Shown here piece after piece: positions 25,782 through 38,035 of a stretch of DNA of 64,000 bases. The notes beneath the pieces were generated by a model, which saw only the letters and a program-made list of their open reading frames with translations, searched no databases and had not been told where the DNA came from. Each line of letters starts with the position of its first letter. Positions within the stretch are counted from its first letter, which is position 1. A program made the translations under genes and the position numbers. Source of the DNA: Erigeron canadensis (Eukaryota; Streptophyta; Magnoliopsida; Asterales; Asteraceae); contig NC_057762.1 in NCBI RefSeq assembly GCF_010389155.1, positions 38,562,055 to 38,626,054 on the forward strand, given 5' to 3'.

Positions 25782-25900
25782 TTTAACAAATTATATAATG
25801 ATTGTGTAAATTAATTAATTAAAGGTAAAATGGTAATTTTGCATGTCCCAAAATTGTAAAGTTTTCAACATAAGGTATAATTTTTATATAATAGTATAGA

Positions 25901-26420
25901 TAACTATGGTAAATTTATCAAAAGTAATTGTATTAATTTTTTTTTCTTTATTTTTTATATAGTTATTTGGCTTGGGTAAGTTAAATTCAATTTGTCAACG
26001 TTTGACTAGAAGTATTTATGGAAACAATTATTTTTATTATTTTTGGGTGGAGGCAAAACTATTTACATCTAACCTGTCATATTTTATTTATACGGGTTTA
26101 TTGTTGTTGTAATTTAAATTCAATTTGGTTATAAGATAAAACAAAATAAAGTTATGATTTGATGGTTGGTTTTAGGTTTATGCATTTCTAATAACCTAAT
26201 TTATGTATTACATATTTACACATATAACTATCTAAATCCGATATTCCAATACTAATATAACTATCTGAATCCGATAATATAAACTTGATTTGGCATTATC
26301 ATTATTCAAGTTAATTTGCTAAAACTCTTAAAATGAATTTATTTGATAACCCAAATCCGGACTAAATAACCAAACCTTTATATAGGTGGCTTGGATGGGT
26401 CAAACTGAAATAACTCAAAC
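25901..26420. other. Gene-free stretch
   Basis: AT-rich sequence with CCGATAT repeats near 26237-26280. No gene was recognised. Confidence 0.45.
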
Positions 26421-26623
26421 TATTAACCTGAAAAGTGACCAAATGAATACCCCTACTTGTGTCGTGTACTTATAGATATTGTGTTAGCTTGTTGTGATAG
26501 AAGGTTTTGTGGTTGTTTACAGTGGAGGACCTTGGCAAGTGCTATATATGTCAGTGCATAAGTCCCCGGCTTTAAGACGGGTCCCTCTTTTTTAAAAGTT
26601 TTAAGTTATATATATATATATAT

Positions 26624-27000
26624 GGTAACACTCCGGTGAGAACACTTTTAAAATAAGAACGGTGAGAACACTTAAAAACATCATTTTGATGCATTAAAAG
26701 TCCATAAAACTAACATAGTGCTTAACTAATTATCATTATTTAAGTGTTTAATAACACATTGATCCGTCAAAATCGAAAAATCACGTTTTTGTTGTGTGCA
26801 TCCATCTTGGATGCATATTCATCAATATGATGCTTCCAATAAAAAACGAGATTTTTTCGATTTTGACGGATCAATGTGTTGTTAAACACTTAAATAATGA
26901 TAATTAGTTATGCACTATGTCAGTTTTATGGACTTTTAATGCATCAAAATGTAGTTTTTAAGTGTTCTCATTTTAATTTCGTTCTCATTTGATTGTCACC
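26624..27000. mobile_element. Foldback MITE, about 377 bp
   Basis: Starts GGTAACACTCCGGTGAGAAC and ends with an inverted GGTGACAATCAAATGAGAAC. Almost the entire length folds back: inner arms share TTGATCCGTCAAAATCGAAA and its complement around a loop near 26800-26835. It sits in AT dinucleotide sequence, so the target duplication is unclear. No coding content. Confidence 0.78.
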
Positions 27001-27849
27001 CTATGTATATAATATATATATAATTTAAATAGTCATTATAAAATCATTATATTATGGATTTATAGATATTAAAAATAAATTAAATGCATAGTTCTAAAAG
27101 AGACTAGTATTGAATGGAGAATGAAAAAAATTGCAAGTCTACTTTTATGATAAAAACATTTCATGTTTAATGAATTTCTATAAACAATTACTATTTTTTT
27201 ACTCTTATACAAGTAGTAAAATAGTAATTATCATAAAAGGTATGTATATATATCTTTTTTGTTATACGGACCTTATTTTTGAAATTTGATTTTGCACACA
27301 AACACCGAAATTCACTTGCCGGCCTTGGTCATTTACCGCACACAATATGTATTAATTTATCATAAAGTCAGTTTTTGACAAGTGTATTTATTTTGTATAA
27401 ACTTTTTATCATAGTTAAAAAAGTCGATGATACATGTAAATTTTGTGAGTTGTTTTCTTTTGTTCGGGTGTTGTAGATGTAAGGTGGTAAAAGAAATGTG
27501 ATTGACGTAAGGAAAACGTAGGGGTTTTTTGGTGGAACACTCTTTTAAATGTGAAACCTTATGAAAGTGTGACTTAACAACTGCGTATAAAATACTCATG
27601 ACTTCAAATTCAATCATAAAGACTAACACCATAGCGTACAAGACAACTTCGAAAAAGAGAGTTCAATGAAAGTTTTAGATACGGGATTCACTGTATCACG
27701 ACTTAAATAAAGTTTTAGTTGAAATAAATTAAACATTTTTTTTTTTAACAAAATTAGCTGCTCACAAACAAAACATTAAAATTTGAGAAAGATAAAAAAA
27801 AGTAATCAATGACGTCGGTATAAAAAAAGTTTGTAAAAAACTACGTTCT

Positions 27850-29805
27850 GAGAAAAATCCTGTAAGAATACAAATGGGTTTAGGGTATCGGAATACATTG
27901 AACTATACATGAATATATATTTTGTGTAATAAACTAACAAAAGGTTCATTGTATGGATTTAAATTTCAAATATCGCTTATTCAATTAACCCGAGTATATG
28001 GCAACCGTATTAGCTCCATGTCAAATACCACGTTGTCAGTTTGCAAATTTTGATTATTCGGTTACATCCAATAATCGGGATTTAAAAGTTTATTACATAT
28101 AATGAACACCCTAGTTCATTAATCAATATAAATATTCGTGCATAGTTCATAACATTACGAGACCTTAAACCCAATAATATACATAAGAAAAGTTTGCGGT
28201 TTGGGGTTTTTTTGACTTTTTCTTATAAAATGAATTTTGCATTTTTATTAATCAACTTAAACAATCATTACCTTTTTGTTGCAAATTGAATTTAGACTTT
28301 TATTTCCAAATACCTTAATCAACTAACTCTTTATTTATCATTGGGTTAATAGCTCAATAGTAAGTAAGTTTTTCCATGAGGAGTTAGATTTAGGAAAACC
28401 CATACTCAAGTCTTGACAAAGTTTCTCTTAATATGTTGTCGTATTTTTTGGTGGACTATTAGGAGGCTTTCAACCTATTAGTAGGTATTGGGTAAGGTGA
28501 CTCTCTAACGTGAACCCAGATAAGGCAATATGGTCTAGACCATCCATTGTGATATTCAACCCGTACCTTTAAAAGTATTACTCTTGTGAGTCTATTTCGT
28601 CATTGGATTTTTGAAACGCTACCATTTTATAGTTTGTTATTTTGCAATGAGATATTGTGGTTTAAATTTGACATGACAATTGTTAGTTTGGTCCATAACT
28701 CCCTACTTCTTCATATTACGTCATGTGATATTTGGGGTTGTCATGGGTAGCCTAGAAATCACGATGACAGTATAGTTTCTTCATGCTGATGGGGTAGTCC
28801 TAATTGATTGTATTTTTATCTTTATTTTTTACACTTTATATTAATCAGAAATACATTTTTAATATATAAAACATATACATTTTCCTTAAAAAAACATATA
28901 CTCACCAAATATTTGAGAAAATTTTACTAATTCAACTTAAAATAATGAAAAGATTGCAAGGGTTAAAATAAAATTTATACTAGTTCAAAGGTGTAACTTT
29001 AAACTTTTCAAAACCTATATTCTTATAATATAAACAAACAATAGACAAATAATAATGTAAGGGCGAAAATGAAACAATCTTAATATATACTATAAAACAG
29101 TTGAACTAATGACTTATTGACCAATCAAATCGCTCAATTTTATCAAATTGATCCTCGCTTATGTTACCATTTAGATTAACTATAAATTAAAAATTCTAAT
29201 AATCGTTATCTAAATATATTATTATATTAATATTTATATTAATTTGTAGAAAATGTCTTATTAATTTACACTATTTTGTTTTCCATTAATAATTCACACC
29301 TCTTAGCCTTGAATACTTAATTTATATTTATTTTTAGCCATCAACTTAAGAACTTTTTTTTTTTTTGAGATTTACAGTCATTTAATTAATAAATAGTTTC
29401 AACAAATGAAATATTGTCTAAAAATATTATTTTCAAAACCTAATGACTTATTAACCCATCAAATCACTCAATTTTATTAAAACTGACTCACGAGATACAT
29501 ATCTCAAACATAATAACAGATGACGATATACAACATCTTTATCCTAAACACAATAGAAATCACAGAACATGGAACGATCACAAAACAAAACACGATTTAC
29601 AATAGAACGTCACTTGAGTTAGAACAAATAATCTAGTGGATTCCTTTTTATAAACTTTTAGAAACCGGGAAAATCAAAGAGATAGTAGGGATTCATGAAG
29701 ATCGCTTGCAACAGAGATTGTCAGTAGGGGCCTGTGTTCCCGGTGATTTAGGGGCGAAATCCACCAGATTGCCTATTCGAAACGCCTTGCTTCATTATTA
29801 TATAA
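27850..29805. other. Gene-free stretch, partly repetitive
   Basis: No gene is supported. About 29100-29170 and 29440-29500 share TAATGACTTATT and ATCAAATC(G/A)CTCAATTTTAT, a direct repeat about 340 bp apart. A SINE-like copy is listed separately at 28345-28570. Confidence 0.45.
28345..28570 (+). mobile_element. SINE-like copy
   Basis: Plus strand has an A-box-like TTAATAGCTCAATAG (28345-28359) and a B-box-like ACTCAAGTCTT (about 28403-28413). The body is related, in opposite orientation, to 18340-18620. No target duplication was found; probably old. Confidence 0.42.
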
Positions 29806-30250
29806 CGAGCAATAATGCTTGCGCATTGCGGCGGTGAGATGGTGGGGTAATAAGTCAAATCATAGAGTATGATAGCCAAATGCCTAACGGGCTCCGCCCT
29901 CGAATTTAAAAATTCTGAAAGTATATCGAATGACATATTTAATGAAAGAGCATGAAAATTTAAGATTACCCATACAGTTTTTATAATTTATCGATATACG
30001 GTTTTTGAGATAAAAGATTTTAAATGAATTAGAGATATAAAATGATTTATGGAGGAGAGAGAAAAAAATGAGTGGTTGAGATTTGAGGGGATAGAATAAA
30101 ATGAGTGGTTGAGATTTAAGGGTATTATAAGTATATTAGATAGAAATGTTTAAATTAGTGAATAAAGAGATGAATATATTAGGTATATCAAATACTTTTT
30201 TTAAATTTTAAAAATGAGTAAAATGCTTTATAACAAAGTATTAGATATTA
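29806..30250 (-). mobile_element. Helitron-like element, far border uncertain
   Basis: Minus-strand end is a CCGCCGCAATGCGCAAGC hairpin-like segment then TTGCTCG and T at 29806. Interior near 30125-30165 carries the ATATTAGAT...ATGTTTAAATTAGTGAATAAA block shared with the copies at 30612 and 31181. The 5' border is not clear. Confidence 0.4.
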
Positions 30251-30611
30251 AATTAATATTTTATGAATATTGTACTATAACTTTATAGGTACCTTTTTAT
30301 TATTAATATTATACATAATATTTTATTTTATAACTTTATAGTTATTTTTTTTGGTTGTTAGTTTATTTAAAATGTAAAATTAAATGAATTATGTAATATT
30401 GTCTATGAGACTTGAAAGTTATCTCTAGGTGTGTTTATTTATTAAAATCTATTGATTGAGCTTGTTATTCAAAAATTGTGTGGTTCTCACGATTTTCTTA
30501 GAACATATAAACCACATTATGTTATTTTTTCATATACTTTGCCTGAATGTCAAAAATATTTATTGTCGTAATATTATGATTTTATAATTTAAGGGTCCAT
30601 TTTCTCATAGA

Positions 30612-30935
30612 CTAGACTTATGCCCGCACAATGCGGTGGCGGTGGGGTAGTGATGGCGGAGGTGGTGGTGATGATGGTGACAGTGGGGACGGCAATAGGG
30701 ACGGTGATGGAGGTGACGATGATGGTGACGATGATGGTGAATGTAAAAGTATTGATGTTAAAGATGGTATTGTAGTTATTTTAAGTGTTGGAGATTTATA
30801 CTATAACTATTTCATTAAAGGTATTATAGGTATATTAGATGAAGATGTTTAAGTTCGCAAATAAAAGAGAATGGTATTTTTGATTTTTCAAAAGTTAAAG
30901 GAAAAAAAGTGGTTTGTTTTATTAGATAGTAAAGA
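30612..30935 (-). mobile_element. Short Helitron-like element
   Basis: Minus-strand start TCTTTACTATCTAATAAAAC. Minus-strand end has a CCGCATTGTGCGGGCATAAG hairpin region then CTAG (30612-30615) and T, matching the Helitron CTRR rule. A GGTGGTGATGATGG-rich tract lies near the 3' end. Open frame 30631-30852 is low-complexity and not called a gene. Confidence 0.6.
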
Positions 30936-31180
30936 TAATATTGATGAATTAATAAAAAATCAGGGATAATTTAGACAATTCTGTTACTTGTACTTAAAAT
31001 GGAAAGAGAAAAGTTTGTTTTATATAATAGCATAAACTATTTCTTTCTAACAAATATTTTCCAAAGTAAAACAAATACATTATTTATCAAACCATTAGAA
31101 ATCATATTTTATGGATAAAAGTAAGAACAAAATATACTTTTCCACTTAATCAAGAAATGAACAACCATTTCAACGATAAA

Positions 31181-31523
31181 CTAAATTTATGCCCGTGCAA
31201 TGCATCAGCGGTAGGGGTAATGATAGTGGAGATGGTGGTGGTGACGGTGGTGGGGCCGGTATTGGGACGGTGATGGGAGCGACGGTGATGGGAGCGACGA
31301 TGATGGTGAAGTAAAGGTAATTGATGTTAAAAGTGGTATTGTAGTTATTATAAGTGTTGGGAGATCTATACTGTAAATTACTTCATTAACGATATTATAG
31401 GTATATTCATGGAGATGTTTAAATTGGTGAATAAAGGATAAGAGTATTTTTGGTTTTTTAAAGACAGAAAGTTTAAGGAAAAAAAAGACTGATTTGTTTT
31501 ATTAGATAGTATAAAAGTATAGA
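31181..31523 (-). mobile_element. Short Helitron-like element
   Basis: Closest sister of 30612-30935. Minus-strand start TCTATACTTTTATACTATCT; end GCATTGCACGGGCATAAATT then TAG, so the terminal C is degenerate. Same GATGGTGG-rich tract and the same ATGTTTAAATTGGTGAATAAA block. Confidence 0.55.
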
Positions 31524-31976
31524 TAAATGATGGATATAACAATTAGTTGGAGTAATATATATCCAACATTAACAAGGAAATGAATGAGGTTACAATAATA
31601 TCATGTCTCATGAAATTTAATTTAATAATTGAATATAATAAATGATTATGATTGCATTATTAGCTGTTATTCAAATATTTATACATTATTATTATTTTTA
31701 AAAAAATTTATAAAAAAAAAACCTGCCATAAGTACTCTTATACACTAATATGGGTTAATTTGTAAGTTTTTATTCTTATTTCGCCTATACAACATTTATA
31801 TCCATATGATCAACTTTGTCCACATAAAAGAGATTTTATCAATATAAGTGATTAGATACTGTAATGTCATTATATTTGTTATCGTTTTTGAAATATTTTT
31901 TTTTTTGATTTATATTATTTTTGGACTTTTATAAAAAAAAAAGTTTATTTATTAATAATATCACTTACACAACTAT

Positions 31977-32055
31977 ATAAAGATAATATATATATATATA
32001 TATATTATTAAGAAAAATAAGTTTATTAAGATATATATATATATATATATATTGT
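31977..32055. repeat. AT dinucleotide microsatellites
   Basis: Two runs of TA repeats, at about 31986-32006 and 32029-32052, upstream of RLK-A. Confidence 0.85.
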
Positions 32056-32399
32056 GTTAATTAATGAAATAAAAATTTAAAAAATATTTTATGTAATGTT
32101 TAGAAAAAGAAAAAGATAATAACTAATGGGTTTTTTTTTAAAGAAATATTTAATGATTAGAAAGAATAAAGAGATTTTTAATGAGATAGTTAATTAAACT
32201 AATATATAAGTGTGTAACTTGTTATTGGGAGTTTATTTAGACACTCTCTATTGAAACTGAAAAAGGTGATCAGAAGAAACAAGATGTCAGTTAATTAACT
32301 TCGTTGTTGGTGCTATTTGCTTGCTTTTTAAGTGTATTTGAAATATGGTTTTAAAACACATAGAATGATAGAATGATATAATATGAACCCATTTTGATA

Positions 32400-32551
32400 C
32401 GTTCTTTGCTGCATAAGAGTCGTAAAGGTGACCAAGTCCAATATGAGTGTTGAAGAAGACATGAGTAGAGACGTGACCATCCACCACGTTACTATAAATG
32501 CTCAGCCTAACATCCCACTACCAATCACACAAACAAAAGAAAAACAAAATC
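32400..32551 (+). promoter_or_regulatory. Core promoter of RLK-A
   Basis: TATAAAT at 32493-32499 lies 59 bp before the chosen ATG (32552). Upstream is a block conserved in the other copies: TACGTTCTTTGCTRCATAAG, GGTGACCAAGTCCAA, and GAAGACATGAGTAGAGA. Transcription probably starts about 30 bp after the TATA box. Confidence 0.65.
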
Positions 32552-35500
32552 ATGGCTTACATAGTCGATTTGTTCATACTCAATATTCTCGTTTTCTTTG
32601 TTTTCTGTTCTTGTTTCACATCAAACATATATGTAGCTTCTGTCACCTTAAGCATTGACACAGATAAACAAGCCTTACTCTCCATAAAATCTCAAACAAT
32701 CACACAACCCCCTGATGCTCTAGCATCTTGGGACCAAAACTCATCACCATGCAACTGGACGCGAGTGTCATGTGGTGATCGTGGCCAAAGAGTAGTCGGT
32801 CTTGACCTCTCCAAGCTTCAGATAACTGGTCAAGTTAGCCCCGATATAGGCAACCTATCCTTTCTGACATCACTAGAACTCCAAGAGAACCAATTTGTAG
32901 CACTTCCTGAAACGATCACTAAACTTACTCGTCTTAGAGTCCTTAACATCAGCTCCAATAACATCCAAGGCAGCATCCCAGCAAACATAAGCCAGTGTAT
33001 TCAGCTCAGGGTTGTCGATTTCATGCAAAACAAACTTTCTGGTTCGATACCTGAAGACCTTGGTCTTCTAGTGAATCTACAAACTCTCAACTTGGCAAAA
33101 AATCACCTTTCAGGTTCAATTCCACTCTCCATTGCTAACCTTTCTTCACTGACTACTTTGAACCTTGGTACAAATAAACTTAATGGCCCGATTCCTAGTG
33201 AATTGTCTCTTCTTCGTAACCTAAAGAATCTTGATCTCACCATCAATAATCTCAGTGGCACAATTCCACCATCCATATACAACATGTCTTCCCTCGAGAA
33301 TATAGCTGTAGCTTCTAACGATTTGTGGGGTGATATACCTTACAATGTTGGGGAAACACTCCCAAATCTTCTAGTGTTCAACTTTTGCATCAATAGATTC
33401 ACAGGCACTATTCCCGGCTCACTGCACAACCTTACAAACATAAGAATCATCCGAATGGCACATAACCAATTGCATGGGACCGTACCACCTGGATTAGGGA
33501 ACTTACCTCAACTAGAGATGTATAATATTGGTTATAACAATATTGTTAGCATTCCGGGTGAGGGTCTTGGTTTCTTAAATTCTTTGGTAAACAGTACAAA
33601 ACTAGATTTTCTAGCAATTGATGGTAACCATTTTGAAGGTGTCATTCCAGAGTCTGTAGGAAGTCTTTCCAAAAATCTCAGAAACTTATACATGGGTTCT
33701 AACAGGATATCCGGTAGCATCCCTCCCTCGATCGGTCAACTGAAAGGCCTGGAGTTATTGAATATAAGCTTCAACTCCATTTCTGGAGTAATCCCACCAG
33801 AGATAGGCCAATTAGAGAACTTGAACGAGCTTGTTCTCGGCAAGAATAGGTTATCTTCGAATATCCCGAGTTCATTGGGTAATCTCCAAATGTTAACTCA
33901 AATTGATTTGTCGAGCAATGAGTTGGTAGGGAGTATACCCATTAGTTTTAGGAATTTCGGAAGGCTTACTTCGATGGACTTGTCCATGAATAAGCTTAAT
34001 GGAAGTATTGCTAGAGAAGTTCTTGATCTTCCAAGTTTAACCACTATCCTCAATCTGTCCAGTAACTTATTAGTGGGTTCTCTGCCACGAGAAATAGAGC
34101 TTTTGGAAAGAGTGGTGACAATTGATTTTTCTAACAACCGATTGACAGGAAACATTCCAAACTCAATCCAAAACTGTAAGAGCTTGGAAAATCTATTCAT
34201 CTCCAACAATTCTCTCTCTGGCAATATACCAGAAAGTTTGAATGAGTTAAAAGGTTTGGAAACTCTTGACCTCTCTTCCAACCAACTTTCAGGTTCAATC
34301 CCTCTTGAGCTTCAAAACTTAATGGCCCTCCAATTTCTGAACCTTTCTTTCAATAACTTGGAAGGAGAAGTGCCTAGTAATGGGGTTTTCTCAAACGTTA
34401 CTAAAGTTGATCTTGAAGGCAATCCAAAGCTATGTTATGATCCCAAATGCAGAAGAGATAGCCCCCACAAGGCAGTTGTCATTTCAGTCGCAATAGTCAT
34501 TTCTGTATCGGCAATAATACTTCTATCAATCGCTTTGTTTTTTTACTTCCGGAGAAAGAAAGTGATGATCATGGAAGCTTCTGATTCCTTCAAGGGCCAG
34601 CATCACATGGTAACTTATGATCAACTACGTTCATCAACCATGAACTTCCTAGAGGAAAACCTGATTGGACGTGGGAGTTTTGGTTGTGTCTATAAAGGGT
34701 GCCTTAATCTCGAAGGGGCTGCCCAAGAAATCGCCGTGAAGGTTCTTGACTTGGAAATCACAGGATCATTGCCTAGCTTTTTGGCTGAATGTGCTGCATT
34801 GCGCCATCTCAGACACAGGAATCTAGTCAAGCTCATTACTTCTTGCTCGAGTTTGGATAATAAAAACAGGGATTTTCTTGCACTTGTTTACGAATACATG
34901 AAGAATGGAAGCTTGGAGAACTGGATCCAGAACAAAATGGGGTTTCAAGAAAAATTAAATGTGGCAATTGATGTAGCCTGCGGGTTAAGTTATTTGCACC
35001 ATGAATGTGTGGTGGCTCCGGTGGTGCATTGTGATCTGAAGCCAAGTAACGTTCTGCTAGATGAAGACATGACTGCAAAAATTGGAGATTTTGGGCTTGC
35101 AAGCATGTTGGTTGACAAAGATCAATCTTTTAGCTCAGCCCATGTTCTTAAAGGTTCCATGGGTTACATTCCTCCAGGTGAGTTGACTAGCTAATCTCAT
35201 CTATTATATATGGTTGTACTACTTAAACGAATAAAGGCATGCATTTTACATTAACCAACATCTACATAAAATACAGAGTATGGTATGGGAGCAAAACCAT
35301 CAACTAAGGGAGATGTGTACAGTTACGGCATTATGCTGATGGAGATTTTCACTGGGAAGAGCCCGACAGATGAGATGTTTGTAGGTGGTCTAAGCCTCAA
35401 GACATGGGTGCAGTCTGCTTTCCCGGGTAACTTGCATCAAGTTTTGGATATTCATATGCTTGACAAAGATGAAGAGTCATGCTCAGATCCTCAACTCTTG

Positions 35501-35653
35501 AACCCAAAGATACAGCTTGATTGTCTCACAGCGGTCATAGGAGTTGCTCTTTCTTGCACCAATGATTCTCCTGAAGGAAGAGTTACAATACTTGAAGCTC
35601 TTCGGAAACTCAAGAATGTTCTAGATAAGATTCACAAGTTCGGAGAGAAGTGA
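32552..35653 (+). CDS. LRR receptor-like kinase, subfamily XII (RLK-A)
   Basis: Plasma-membrane receptor kinase of the FLS2/EFR/Xa21 group; 1000 residues. Exon 1 is 32552-35177, exon 2 is 35277-35653; the 99-bp phase-1 intron rebuilds the PPEYG motif. In order: signal peptide (1-30), LRRNT with CNWTRVSC cap, about 22 plant-type LRRs (about 80-618), LCYDPKC cysteine pair, transmembrane helix (641-664) with basic stop-transfer, and kinase. Kinase residues: glycine loop GRGSFG (706-711), Lys730, HCD in place of HRD (826-828), DFG (846-848). The missing arginine marks a non-RD kinase, typical of innate-immunity receptors. ATG 32552 was chosen over the in-frame 32498 because it starts the signal peptide and aligns with the paralogues. 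Ligand unknown. Closest relative in the window is RLK-D. Confidence 0.95.
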
Positions 35654-35688
35654 TGAAGATCCCTGTGATTGGTTGCAAGATGGCACTG

Positions 35689-36447
35689 TGATACGAATCA
35701 TGTAACAAGTGATCATTGGGCTGAAGGTTGCTTGAAGAAGAAGTTTAGGAATGGGCCGGTTGTGGGTTGCTTATGTTTATTTAGTTAATGTTTTAATATG
35801 TCGTGTTATTTAGGAGGGGAGCTAACTGGAAATTGGAGTTATGTTCCGGTATTATAAATAAGGCCTTAAGCCATTAGTTTTGTTATAGCGTATCACGCAA
35901 CCGGGAGCTTTGTTCATATACCATCCAACTATCTATGTATCTATTGTTCATTCAACTTAGATCGGATTTTGTCGTGAAATTCTATTCAATTACTTTTGTT
36001 CTTATCTCTTCCCTAAATTCCTTTAAGGATCAAGGCCTGTTCAACATTAGTTGATATGGCCCGTAAAGCAGCATTGACATCAACACTCATACAAGCCATA
36101 ATACCCACAAGTTTCGGGATCCAAAGCTCTGATGTGGTACAGACTAGATGTACATAACAAAAGAAAAATAATAGCCGGCAAAAGTCGGTTGTTATATTAG
36201 ATAGATAAATACTGAGTTGGAGCCTCATCAAGCTGGTTTTAATCCAACAACTCCTAGTTCATAGAACCTAAATAATCTCCAATCCCCTAAACAATTGGCT
36301 CATAGGCCTTATTTAAAGACATCAGACATAATCTAACTTGACCTAACTTGGTAAACAATTACTTACCAAGAATAAGAAACTACTATAAAAAAAGACACTT
36401 AACACCCTTATAGTTCTATTGGATATTATTCAAGCAGATTCATACCA
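35689..36447. mobile_element. LTR-like insertion with 5-bp target duplication
   Basis: Begins TGATACGAATC and ends GATTCATACCA (reversed TGGTATGAATC), and is flanked by CACTG at 35684-35688 and 36448-36452. The homologous spot downstream of RLK-D is uninterrupted (GGTACTACTGCATGG). TG...CA ends with a 5-bp duplication fit a solo LTR or a small LTR-derived element. No reverse transcriptase is present. The 72-codon minus frame inside is not called. Confidence 0.65.
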
Positions 36448-37152
36448 CACTGCTGCATGGTTTCTAATGGCGATATGAGGAACATACCTATAATATGTCA
36501 ATCTTAGTTATCTATTACCGTCATATAAACCTACCTACCTTCCCCTCAACTTACCAGATGTTGCCATACTACCCACACTATATATAAGGGAGGAGGGAGC
36601 CGAAAGAGAGTTGGGAGGGAGATGGGGGCGAGATGAAGAAAGGTTGGCGAGCTTCGGCTGCAAGTGGAGGGAGATGGGGGCGAGATGGGTCGGGCGAGTT
36701 GGGATCTCTCTGGGAGATGAAGAAGAAAAGGGCCAGAAGTGGCAAGTTTGTGAAAGTGGGTGTGACCGTTGAAGGACTAGAAGGGGAAGAAAGAAAAAGC
36801 CAGGGGTGAAAGTTGACAAGTTGATAAAAGTTCTTTTTATTTTTTATTTTCTTATATATATTACCCATTTAAACTTTCAAAAACACAACACACACTCCAT
36901 ATTAATTCCTAAAATGACATTTTATTATTTAAAAGAGTACATTACAACATAATTAAAAGTACTTAGCATTACAACATATTAACCACTCATTTTTTTTTTT
37001 CGTAAACTGCTTCGGCATTTATGATCAAATGGTTCAAGTTGATGACCGCATCAGCAAGTTCTTCCATAACACTTTCAATCTTAAGTAAAGTATTGACACT
37101 CAAGATTAGTACAATGCTCGGTTTGTATATAATCGATTTCTTTTTCACACCA

Positions 37153-37299
37153 TTACCTCTTCGCGTTTAGTTTTCGACCAACGGCAACAAGTTTCTCTTT
37201 GAACATTCGGTGGTCGAGGATATCAGCCATGATACTGTCATTCACTTGATCGACAGTCATTGGTGGTTTTTGGTTAGGGGCATTTGATAAAGAAGCCAT
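37153..37299 (-). pseudogene. Small decayed gene inside the TIR transposon
   Basis: ATG at 37299 opens a 48-codon frame starting MASLSNAPNQ and containing IMADI, then RKLNAKR before TAA at 37153. It parallels the plus-strand ORF, which starts MASSSS and has IMADI followed by a basic LRKKRR. Beyond the stop the same frame continues sensibly as WCEKEIDYIQTE, and another frame reads MEELADAVINLNHLI, so the gene probably once extended to about 36985 and has since acquired a stop and a frameshift. Function unknown. Confidence 0.5.
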
Positions 37300-37353
37300 T
37301 TCAAGATATATAGAAGTTTGAGTTTTTATCTGAAATCTTTTATAAGGTCCCAG

Positions 37354-37536
37354 TATTTATAGGTAGATTACAAAGACGCTCATCCAACGTTCAAAATTCA
37401 AAATATTTACACCATTAGTCCCTCTAACGTTTGAATTCAAAATATTTGCACTTTCAGTCCCTTAAATGGCCAAAAATTCAAAAATATTTACACTTATAGT
37501 CCCTAAACGGCTACCCGGATTGTCACTCTATAAATA
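37354..37536. promoter_or_regulatory. Bidirectional promoter of the transposon genes
   Basis: Two outward-facing TATA boxes: TATAAATA on the plus strand at 37529-37536 (80 bp before ATG 37616) and TATAAATA on the minus strand at 37361-37354 (55 bp before ATG 37299). Between them lie three tandem units of about 45-50 bp, each with an AATTCAAAA(A)TATTT core and AGTCCC(T) (about 37390-37510). Confidence 0.6.
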
Positions 37537-37615
37537 GAAACTTACAGCACAATTTAGATTCATCAACAACTCTAAATTTCATTCTTCTACAAAGTTACTC
37601 ACTCATTTTAACCAA

Positions 37616-38035
37616 ATGGCGTCCTCATCATCAAAAAACAATGGTCACCGACCTCATCTGACCGAAGATGAGATGAAAACACGAATCATGGCCGATATCA
37701 AAGAGGACACCCTCCTTCAAACTGATCTCTCCAGGGTTCTAGGTTACCTACGCAAGAAAAGACGACAATGCGAGCAACATGTTGCTATTATAGAAGCACC
37801 AGGCCGCAAGGTCTCGAAGCACGAAGAGACATATTCTTTGTTTCTGCGGGATGAGATCAAGAGGGTCAAGGGGGTGGTCGATGATGTTTTTCAGGCGGGT
37901 CACACGTTGAGTGACCAATGCACTTGGTCCGAATCGTACCACGAAAATTGCGGGGAAGACAAAACAACAGATGAAGTCAAATGCCCGCAACACAGCAAGT
38001 GGTGGCTCGACGAATGCGCTTACCGTGGATTATGA
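37616..38035 (+). CDS. Uncharacterised 139-residue protein of the TIR transposon
   Basis: Intact ORF preceded by a good TATA box and a 5' leader rich in CAACT/CATTC. I do not recognise the family. The N-terminus is serine-rich (MASSSSKNNG), then comes TEDEMKTRIMADIKED, a basic stretch YLRKKRRQC, and a C-terminal part with Cys and His spaced as C-x6-H-x2-C...C-x2-H...C. That could bind zinc, but this is inference. GC content is higher than the surroundings. The start is the first ATG after the TATA box. It may be a captured host gene or a transposon-encoded accessory protein. AATAAA-like signals lie about 145 bp past the stop (near 38178). Confidence 0.55.
   Translation: MASSSSKNNGHRPHLTEDEMKTRIMADIKEDTLLQTDLSRVLGYLRKKRRQCEQHVAIIEAPGRKVSKHEETYSLFLRDEIKRVKGVVDDVFQAGHTLSDQCTWSESYHENCGEDKTTDEVKCPQHSKWWLDECAYRGL

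Larger units (their letters stand above)
24437..25900 (-). mobile_element. Helitron-like element carrying a nested MULE
   Basis: Minus-strand start TCTATACTATTATATAA at 25900. Minus-strand end has GCCGCATTGCGCGGGTACC then CATGCTCA at 24437. Without the inserted element at 24569-25781 and its 9-bp duplication the host is about 240 bp, similar to other copies in the window. No coding content. Confidence 0.58.
26423..32551. repeat. 5' flank of RLK-A, shared in pieces with the 5' flank of RLK-D
   Basis: Three blocks match the region upstream of RLK-D in order: 26423-26520 with about 53466-53570, 27345-27850 with about 53590-54060, and 31575-32550 with 54130-55290. The A side has extra material at about 26530-27340 (including the MITE at 26624-27000) and at about 27850-31570 (including Helitron-like elements). 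No gene lies in this flank. Confidence 0.7.

Noticed and set aside
30631..30852. Gly/Asp-rich 73-codon frame
   Set aside because: Encoded by a GGTGATGATGG-type repeat in a Helitron-like element; low-complexity translation.
33103..34281. Long minus-strand open frames within RLK-A (similar ones in B, C and D)
   Set aside because: Antisense shadows of LRR repeats; they recur at the same place in each paralogue for that reason.
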